From assembly GCA_025617745.1 (NCBI GenBank), contig CM046870.1, positions 2,671,285 to 2,735,284 of the forward strand: a stretch of 64,000 nt of DNA, given 5' to 3'. Under the pieces are notes generated by a model. It was not told where the DNA came from, did not search any database, and worked only from the letters and a program-made list of their open reading frames with translations. Positions 56,294 to 64,000 of the stretch are shown in pieces. The stretch's first letter is position 1. Each line of letters opens with the position of its first letter. The position numbers were made by a program, and so were the translations under genes. Source of the DNA: Heliocidaris erythrogramma (Eukaryota; Echinodermata; Echinoidea; Camarodonta; Echinometridae).

Positions 56294-56518
56294 AATAGAC
56301 CTCTTCGGTCAAGTTTGCAAATTTTCTACATACATTTCAAACAAAGGTTGTTCTTGACAACCTGAAAGCTTGCCGGACATAGCACCAAGTAATGTATGCA
56401 AACTGGATTCCATGCATTGAGGATCATTTATAAAAAGCAGGTTAATGGAATAGCTCGTCACTAGGTGCTCAGAATAAATGTGCACAAATTTGAATACATT
56501 ACAGAACCGGTCTATTGT
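56294..56518. mobile_element. Related MITE, copy 3
   Basis: It shares the inner words GGTTGTTCTTGACAACCTG and GTAATGTATGCAAACTGG with copies 1 and 2, but its ends read AATAGACCTCTTCGGTC and ACCGGTCTATT. Confidence 0.75.
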
Positions 56519-56540
56519 CAGCTCCGCTGTCAAGGCATCA

Positions 56541-56748
56541 TTGGCGGATTTTTTTTGTTTTTTGTTTTTATTTTTATTTTTGTTAGTTTTTGTTGTTTTG
56601 TTTTGTTTTGTTTTGTTTGTTTTGTTTGTTTGTTGTTGTTTTTTTTTGGAGGGGGGGGGGGGGGGGAGTGGCACTTCCGGCCCGTGCAGACCCCTTTTGA
56701 AAGAAAAGTGTTAATTGTGCACTCCTTTTTTTTACTGATCCGCCCCTG
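56541..56748. mobile_element. GGCGGAT-ended repeat with T/G homopolymers
   Basis: GGCGGATTTTTT at the left and GATCCGCCCCTG at the right enclose TTTTG-rich DNA, a 17-bp G run and the word CGGCCCGTGCA. A diverged relative is at 61083-61170. Confidence 0.6.
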
Positions 56749-57342
56749 AAAAGCATGCCTGTGTCTGATGATCTGCTGACCTTAGAACAGAAAAGGGACA
56801 AGCTCTACATTCCTTCTGTATATTCTATATACGAATGTACGCCATTATTCAATGGTCATGGTCATGCACAAACTCTACATTATACAGACAGGCTATTAGT
56901 TACAAAGGCATCAATTTTGGCTATGTTGCAATGTTATGGCCAGTGAGGGTAGTTCTGTAATAACATATGGAATCGCCCTGCTATAAACATTCCTTGAATG
57001 CGAGAGTGCCACAATATAGTGTGGGTCAGAAAAAATATTACACTTTTTGAATTAAGTTTTAATAATATGGGATTTAACAGAGTATTTTTAGCATGTATAG
57101 ATAGAAGTATATATTCCTTTGTTGTTTGGTAATATTCGTTTCAATGTTGCTGTTACGGTTGAGTGCACAACAGCCATTGTTTGAAAGATAGTCAATACTC
57201 AATTGCGCCAAGTCGTATGATTACCTGCCGAAACAGAGACTAGTTTGAGGTTAAGTTTATGCATATGTTTATTCAAAACAAATAAACATGAGAACCAATA
57301 AATAAATGAATCAATAAATAAAGCCACATATCATAACATCCG

Positions 57343-57700
57343 GTGATCTTCACTGAAAAGTCCTTTTTCATAGTCATTCTGGGCACTTGGACCGTAGCTT
57401 TCAATCTTTCACATGGCGTCTGTTTTCCTCAATGCATTTCTGAGCTTGATGGAGCATCGCTGTCATGGCCCTACGAAGTGGCTGCCTGTCTTTCCACATT
57501 GGTTGCTTCTCTGACAATTCTTTGCTGTAAGTCATCCAGGTCTACGTGTGGGCTGCGGTACACCTTGAACTTCAGGCCAGAACCCCAAGACGAAGAAGTC
57601 TATGGGTGTTAAGTCTGGAGATCTTGGGGGCCATTCCACAAGAGCTCTTCAGCATTAGCTTCAACAGTCGTTTGCCTGCTTTGGAATAACTTAGTTATCA
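57343..57700 (-). pseudogene. Mariner-like transposase 3' fragment
   Basis: On the minus strand WNGPPRSPDLTPIDFFVLG is followed, after a frameshift, by KVYRSPHVDLDDLQQRI. This is the typical mariner segment with PPYSPDLxPxDF and LDDL. The third catalytic Asp position is in the first motif. The rest is missing or full of stops. Confidence 0.75.
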
Positions 57701-57761
57701 TTACAAAAGGATTTCTTGCCCATTTTGCAGTGGAATCCAAATCAGGCAAGGCATTGTTGAT

Positions 57762-57986
57762 GCAATAGACCGCTTCTGTAATGTATACAAATTTATGCAC
57801 TTATATTCTCTGAGCACCTAGCGACGAGCTATTCCATGAACCTACTTTTTACAAATGAGCCTCAATGCTTGGAATCCAGTTGCATACATTATTTGTTGCT
57901 ATGTCCGGCAAGCTTTCAGGTTGTCAAGAACAACCTTTGTTTGAAAGGCATGCATACAATTTACATATACCGAAGCGGTCTATTGG
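57762..57986. mobile_element. Related MITE, copy 4 (inverted)
   Basis: Inverted copy of the element at 56294-56518. The two flank the GGCGGAT repeat and the mariner fragment. Confidence 0.75.
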
Positions 57987-58334
57987 GTTTTCACCCAGAC
58001 ATATTAATTTATTCCTATCCAGAAATTCATTACTGATTCCCCACAAATGTGCTATCAAATAAAACTGGAAGACTTATTATATCTAACTGTGGTTGAAGAA
58101 TTATGATATTTCTATCATATTTGTAATATAAGCATTTTAAAAAGTGTAACTTTTTTCTGATTCTTATCATATTTGTAATATCAGAATTTAAAAAAAGTGT
58201 AATATTTTATCTGACTCGCGCTGTATATCTGCTATGCTAAATGCTAAAGCTCCAGTACTTTTACTATGGGCTGGTGGCCATGCGGGACGGGAATAAGAGT
58301 ATTAGGAATGCACAATTATTCTCAATATAACTTA

Positions 58335-58605
58335 CACTATGAACATGGCGAACAAAGAAGCGGACAAAATATACAGCTCCTCATTGTACCTTCCACACTT
58401 GCTCTGGTAGACAAAAGAACATCGCTTCATTGCTATTATGTAAAAGTATGTAGAACTGGTGTCACATGCATATTCACCCGTTCTACTTATTTTACATAAT
58501 AGCGATGAAGGGATGTTCTTTTGTCTACCAGAATAGTTGTGGAGGGTACAATGAGGAGCTGTATATTTTGTCCGCTTTCTTTGTCATCGTGTTCACAGTG
58601 TTAAT
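58335..58605. mobile_element. Palindromic hairpin element
   Basis: Arms of about 120 bp, recognisable by TACAGCTCCTCATTGTACC and its inverse, face each other around a centre near 58470. Arms differ at several positions. Confidence 0.8.
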
Positions 58606-58769
58606 GGAGTCAAACTAGATGAAAATACCTTTTTTGCCTTGATTTTAGGTCACGTTACATAGTTCATACACATTTTCGAATGATCTTTGGATTATAAAAT
58701 ATGGAAACCATGTAGACCGAAGACGATTATTCTTGTAGTATCTTCCCAGTCAAAGACAAGGTCCAAAGT

Positions 58770-59260
58770 CCATACCAGTATTGTCCTTGTTGGTTGGAGT
58801 TGATTTCTGATTCAAATGTCTAGTTCGTACGTAGTACATAATATACCAATCATATTCGGTGTTGTGAATGCTGATATACAGATGGTTTGTATTAAACTAC
58901 TGCTGTGGGAATATCTATAGAAAACAACAATATCTAATATCTCCTAGGGCCGGTTGCACAAAACTTGCGTTTGAAAGCAACTCAGGAAAATCAAACGCAA
59001 CTTTATTTTCAGCCAATCAGAAGTGCGCATTAAGGACTTGCGTTGGAGTTGCGATCAAACGCAAGTTTTGTGCAACGGGCCCTAGTAGTCAATCTCCATG
59101 AAATTGCCTTTTGACTTGATATGTGTGTTATTATCTCAAGTGCAGACACATTGTCCTTGGTTGTTGGAGTTAATTTCTGATGCAAAAGATCTAGTTATAT
59201 CAATCGCATTCGGTGTTGTGCGTGTGACTACTGCTGTGGGTTGTCGATAATCATATAGGA
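58770..59260 (+). repeat. Two-unit duplication interrupted by a MITE
   Basis: TTGTCCTTG...GTTGGAGTT...TTTCTGAT and CTACTGCTGTGGG occur at about 58775-58910 and again at 59140-59240. A palindromic MITE lies between the units. Confidence 0.65.
58946..59083. mobile_element. Palindromic MITE, AGGGCCNGTTGCACAAAAC ends
   Basis: The left GGCCGGTTGCACAAAACTTG pairs with CAAGTTTTGTGCAACGGGCC at the right. 138 bp. CTAG flanks on the right and CTA on the left may be a target duplication. Confidence 0.85.
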
Positions 59261-59394
59261 AACATCGAAAAGAGGGTAAGTGTTCGTGAATGGATTACTT
59301 CTTTTATATTTTTGCCCGACCACTCGGTATAAGGTCATTGTAGTTTCAGATATGTCTTTTCGTCGTAACTCTATTCTATACCCAACCGTTCTCC

Positions 59395-59765
59395 GTCTCT
59401 TTAAAGTCCCCCTTTCTCTTCATCTTTCTCTTCTCTCTATTACTCTCCCTCTTTCTTTTTTTCTCTCTCTTCTACTCTCTCTCCCCATTTCTTTTCTCTC
59501 TAATTCCCTCCGTCTCACTCTTTCTTCTTCTCCCCTCTCTCTCTTCTACTCTCTCCCTCTTTCTCTTCTCTCTAATTCTCTCCCTCTTCCTCTTTCTTCT
59601 CTCTCTCTCTCCTTTCTCTTCATCTTTCATTCATCTCTCTCTCGTCTTCTCTCTCCCTCTCCCTCTTTCTCTTCTCTCCCTCTCTTTCTCTTCTCTCCAT
59701 TTCCCTTCCTCTCCCTCTTTATTCTTCTCTCTCTCTCTCTCGCTCTACTCTCTCCCCATTATACC
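59395..59765. repeat. (TC)n-rich tract
   Basis: About 370 bp of TCTCTC, CCCTCT and TTTCTC units. The 169-codon ORF over it is a repeat artefact. Confidence 0.95.
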
Positions 59766-60530
59766 AACCAACCTCTTCACCCACGGTAAACATGTGGCTC
59801 CATAATCTGATGAAATCAATCAAGATTAATTTTATTTATATCCCTTACAGAAAATGTCTTGTTCATAGATTGCTCAAGAGCATAAGGGAGAACAGCTCTG
59901 GGTAACTTTAATTTAAGCTACGCAACCATTATTTTGCATACTTTGCTCACAGGGCGAAAGGCGTATAGGGGAACAACGCATGATCTCTTCCCTTGTGTGT
60001 GTGTGATTTTAGAATAAAAATGGTGATATCATAAACTAATACTATCATATTACGCCCGTAAACCCGAAAACCAGGGATCTATGTTACTTTTCCGACGGAA
60101 ATTAAAACTATTGTCTATTCCTAATCACATACATCATTCTCTGTGCATTTGAAATGAGACAGCGAATAGTAGATAAAGTCTGGAAGGATAGAGAAACATA
60201 ATTACTTCCAGATGAGATCAGATAAATGACATGTAGATACTAAACCACTGTGAATAGTAACTGAAATATGGACTCTGGTGTTTATTCATTCTGAAAGACA
60301 TTGATATGCAGTATTTGCACATTATGTATTATGAATACATCGTGGTTTAGACGTATATTGACAATACCTCAAGGGGTGCACTTAGGTATAGCTATATAAA
60401 TAAAATAGTTATCAAAAGACTAGGCCGAGACTTAAAGCGGTAAATTTGATTCTTACCCACAGTCAGCGGATGAGACTTTGAACGACAATTAGATGGTCAA
60501 AGGTGAAGCTATAGGCAAGAGGAGGGGGGG
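59766..60530. other. Intergenic DNA, no gene seen
   Basis: AT-rich, without recognised repeats or coding domains. Confidence 0.4.
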
Positions 60531-60540
60531 GGGGGCGGCA

Positions 60541-60742
60541 AAGGGGGCTATGCCTCTTGATAATACAGTATAATGGGCAAAAAACAACAAAAAAGGCATA
60601 ATTACAACTTCATACAGAAATGGAAGGGATATATTAATCAAAGGGGGCTATGCCTCCTGATAATACAGTATAATGGGCAAAAAACAACAAAAAAGGCATG
60701 ATTACAACTACATACAGAAATGGAAGGGATATATTAATCATA
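60541..60742 (+). repeat. 100-bp tandem duplication
   Basis: Two units, starting AAGGGGGCTATGCCTC at 60541 and 60641, differ at only a few bases. An 11-bp G run precedes the first unit. Confidence 0.9.
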
Positions 60743-60922
60743 AAAAATACACACAACCCATTCCTATCCATGTGTTCTAAAAGTGTTTGCAGATCAAATG
60801 CATCGAATAGCAAAAAGAGAATAATAAGATTGACGTATATAGCTATATGAGGGCATGTGCCAATAATCGAATGACAAAAAGGAAAAAGGCAGTGGGAAGG
60901 TGACTCGAGGTGAGCTCGCCAC

Positions 60923-60964
60923 TGTGCTATGCCCCTCGACTGTCGTCTCGGGGCATAGCACAGT
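60923..60964. other. Small perfect hairpin
   Basis: CTGTGCTATGCCCC and its inverse GGGGCATAGCACAG face each other across a 14-bp loop. It lies just right of the duplication and shares its CTATGCC word. Confidence 0.7.
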
Positions 60965-61082
60965 TGGAAGATCACCAAGGGCCATGGTTTTAACCGTTAC
61001 GCGAAAAATTTGTTATATATACCGCATCCTTCGTTAGCTCAGAAATTCATTTCAAAGAAAGATGAAATACGGTACCGTAACG

Positions 61083-61170
61083 CAGTGGCGGATTTTTTTT
61101 TTTTTTTTGAGGGGGGGGGGGGCACACCCGGCCCGTGCACCCCCCTTTGAAAGAAAAGTGTACATTGTAA
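61083..61170. repeat. GGCGGAT-T/G-run repeat fragment
   Basis: GTGGCGGATTTTTT, G run, CCCGGCCCGTGCA and GAAAGAAAAGTGT match the left part of the repeat at 56541-56748. Confidence 0.6.
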
Positions 61171-61802
61171 CCCCCCTTTTTTATTGTGCCCCATTTTAGA
61201 ACTGATAATTTTTTATTTTTGACTTGTAAGAGAATTATGGAGGGAAACTGGACTCCATAATCCCCCCCTACTGAGCGAGTTTTTGAGGGCTGGCGAATTG
61301 TTTTTTGTCAATCTGGACATGTGATATATTGTATAATAGTTAACAGTACTATTGAGACTACATTCATGTAAGTAGGTTAGTAGACTTGTATCTGCTGCAC
61401 CTAAATCCTAAATAGACTGGGGTATTTTGGAGACTGGAAAAACTCGAGGGGGGGGGGGGGGGGCTAAAGGGCCCCCTTAAGATCTCGACTGTTGATTGTC
61501 CGATTGCAAAATTTGGTATACACATAGTTCATTATGTTTTCTACATGAATGCATATTCAAATTAATCTTATTATTCTTATTTTTGAAAATATGAAAATAT
61601 AGTTTGAAAACAGTATCTGTAATATTCATTCCAGTCCCCATTGACTTTACGCACAAACGAATGCAAAATATCGAATTTCTCTTGACATGCCTTGTGAAAA
61701 CATGACGTAACTCTGTTATCGTACACGCGGGCATGCAAATTTGGTATCAAAAGTTGCGCAAAGCTCTAAAGAAAAAAAGTCATGAAACAGCAGCGCGAAA
61801 TC

Positions 61803-62743
61803 TTTAAAGTAGAACACTGATGATTTTAAATATTGGCTTAATACTTATTATTGCATAGATGGCATAAATTAAACAAGGTTATCCAAATTTAAAGCTTGGA
61901 AACATTTGAATTAATGATTATTATCAATTATAAAACGGTAAAATACAGCCCCCGATATAGCAGCTGAAAAGCTCCTTGAACGCTGCTGAGATGTGTGACG
62001 ACACAAGAGGGGCGAGTCCTGTCTAAGCAGACGATGTCCCATAACATTATACACATTTTTCAGTGCCTGTTTTGTCATCTCCTCTTCACTTATTTCTCTT
62101 ACTTGACTAGCGTCAGTCTTAATGTTAGTCTGTTGCCTCACTCTTAACTTCGTGTATGGTATTATTTTGATGAAAAATGCAGCGTTAAAAAAATAAAGGA
62201 ATCAGTCACTTGTAAACAAAATAAGACGCCATTGTATTTTCAGCTGCTTGCACCGCGGCATGTTCGGCGTTTCAAGAGGGAACGAATACCATCCAGCTAT
62301 TATTCGCAGGGCTTTTCAATTTGAAAATGGGTTTATTTCATTGATCATTGACCCTTCTCCTGTGTATTTACAATCAAACGGTTTTAGTTATCAGAATCAG
62401 TTCACTTTCCCTTTTAGAATGGTGTGAAATAAGGTCATGTTTAAATGTACCAAACTCTTTATAATTTGATAAATAATTGCATTGCAATTACGTTCATTCA
62501 TTATAGGACGTCGTCTGCTTAAGCAGGATCGATCCCTCGTATGACGACATCAAAACATCGCTATATTTCTGGCGAATCCTCGAATATTCCACATGCTGAG
62601 AAGAGCTTTTATTTATGTTGTTTTTATAATCATCATATACGCAGTTGACATAAAACTTATACGATTGCCATCTGTAAGCTTCCCAATTTCTAGTGATACA
62701 TTAATTGCCATATTTGTGATTTTCTTGAGTGTTCTACTTTAAA
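61803..62743 (-). mobile_element. TTAA-flanked 940-bp element, copy 3 (inverted, both ends)
   Basis: Both ends are present: TTAA|AGTAGAACAC at the left and GTGTTCTACT|TTAA at the right. On its minus strand a 76-codon frame (62141-61911), starting MRQQTNIKTDA, is open; the same frame has two stops in the other copies. No catalytic motif is recognised. Terminal repeats of about 16 bp and TTAA flanks suggest a piggyBac/Kolobok-type non-autonomous element. Confidence 0.85.
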
Positions 62744-62754
62744 CTTAAGACCTT

Positions 62755-63535
62755 CTTGAGAAACGAAGTGATTTTCGGTTATACAATGGCCTTAGAGTTC
62801 GTACGTTTTTTGTAAGAATGTCTTGAGTTATTCTTTCGTCAGACCTACGGTCATCTTAAGGTTTTTGTTGTCGCAAGATGGTCGTACGTCCAACACACGG
62901 CATTCTGAAGTCATTCGTAAGAAGATCTTACGATTTTTTGTATATTTTGTCGGGTTGCAAAAAGGCGCTACCGTGTACTGTCGAAAATTCTGTGACTGTT
63001 GAAAGTTTGATGCTTTCAAGATGGCAGTAGTGCCAAGGAGACTATAACTGCAGCTGCAGCTGCATCTGCAAGTAGAGGTGGAGGAGGAAGAAGATCGAGG
63101 GGTTGTAGCATCTGCTTATGCCTTACGAGCACCTTACGGACGCCTTACAAACGACAAATGTCGTTCGTAAGAGCGCCGTACAAATCTCCGTCCGTAAGGC
63201 GTTCTTACGAACGCCGTAAGAGCCCTCTGTGAACAATTTAAGGCTTTCTTACGATCATCGTAAGAATTTAAGGCTTCTAGAATTGTCTCTCGACCCTACA
63301 AAATATTGCGTTGTTCTTACGATGTTCTTACGACGTTCGCACGGCCGCCTTACGAAGAAGGGGGTTTCGTACGACTTTGAAAAAAATCTTGGACAGGACC
63401 ATCGACCAGGCTGCGAACTTACGAACGGTCTACGAACGGTCTACGGACGCTGGTTTCGTACGGCCTTCTTGAGAAGATCTTACGAAATGGTCTAAAAATC
63501 GTTCGTACGGCGTTCGTAACAGTTCTTAATGATAT
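62755..63535. repeat. CTTACG/CGTAAG-rich region
   Basis: More than twenty copies of CTTACG, TTACGA or the complements lie over 780 bp, often as inverted pairs such as TTCGTAAG with CTTACGAA. ORFs are short. Likely a decayed palindromic repeat family. Confidence 0.6.
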
Positions 63536-64000
63536 TTGTGACCGAGGCTGTACTTAACCGGGTCTCTTCCACCTCATTGGTCTAACAAAGCATCTCCCTT
63601 CTTGCATGCCTATACTGGCCCGGAAATGTGTTTTCCTTGGCTGACGAGTGCGTGGAAAACCAAATGTGTCTTGCTTACAAAAACATTGGCTTGGTTAGGG
63701 GAGCTCTAATTCTTTAACGACAGACTGCAGCTCAAAAGACTGACATGGCAGACATGTGGGCCTTCTGAAAACTCATGTCAGGGTTCAGCAGACGAACATT
63801 GTCTGTCTCGAGGGCTGTCGGTCTCGTGGGCTGTCGATCTACTGGGCTATCGGTCTACTGGGATGTCCGGCCTGCATTGGATGATGGATCTATAATTCGT
63901 GTAGACAAAACAAATCCAGTTCTACATCTTTTTCTTCTTCCAATTCTTTATCTATTGCTCCAGATACAGGTGTCAACATGAGCGCTGGATTTTCATGCAA
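63536..64000. other. Right edge, no gene recognised
   Basis: Mixed-composition DNA with a CTGTCGGTCTCG-like short repeat at 63800-63860. A 68-codon ORF (63775-63981) has no recognised domain. Confidence 0.4.

Noticed and set aside
56309..56801. Lys/Asn-rich and Phe/Leu-rich ORFs on both strands
   Set aside because: They come from TTTTG and poly(G) runs in a repeat.
59280..59789. 169-codon Ser/Leu-rich ORF
   Set aside because: Low-complexity TC tract; no conserved features.

Overview
The window looks like one contig from a marine invertebrate deuterostome, most plausibly an echinoderm such as a sea urchin. This is an inference. It rests on AT-rich, repeat-dense intergenic DNA, small exons in long introns with standard GT-AG sites, many decayed LINEs, a Crypton-type tyrosine recombinase, many palindromic MITEs, and a giant foldback element of the general kind known from sea urchins. 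No prokaryotic gene organisation is present.

Three host protein genes could be assembled from exons, all on the minus strand. From right to left they are: (1) a small secreted protein gene (49015 to 44763) with a signal peptide, a novel helical region of eight cysteines, one EGF-like domain and a short terminal exon followed by a poly(A) signal; (2) a cytosolic sulfotransferase gene (40970 to 27025) with seven recognisable exons in matching phases and a poly(A) signal; (3) the 5' part of a C10orf67-like coiled-coil protein gene (9296 to 2977), whose 3' part must lie beyond the left edge. The sulfotransferase lacks the exon that should carry the 3'-phosphate-binding motif, and a DDE transposon lies in that gap.

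Most of the rest is mobile DNA. 1-2520: ACT microsatellites and a nested palindromic element with a tRNA-like pair. 6776-8645: a second nested palindromic element, again with an inverted tRNA-like pair, inside the first intron of the C10orf67-like gene. 10843-14800: an L1/Tx1-like LINE with two inverted 3'-end copies. 15368-22098: a 6.7-kb foldback element with about 1.3-kb inverted arms built from 143/148-bp tandem units, inserted in a tandem repeat and carrying a dead LINE. 29494-30523: a frameshifted DDE transposon. 31640-35505: a CR1/Jockey-like LINE broken by two MITEs, one of them a TTAA-flanked 940-bp element whose removal restores the LINE reading frame. 36555-37207: convergent SAP-like and THAP-like ORFs. 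37598-39262: a LINE fragment flanked by 0.5-kb inverted arms. 42344-45713 and 50375-50813: several palindromic MITEs. 51718-52469: an exact-looking 376-bp tandem duplication. 53408-55020: a Crypton recombinase with one in-frame stop. 55032-62743: further MITE copies and a mariner remnant.

The three host genes have no evident functional link. Their common strand may be chance. All coordinates and splice sites were read by eye. Transposon family names above superfamily level are inferences.
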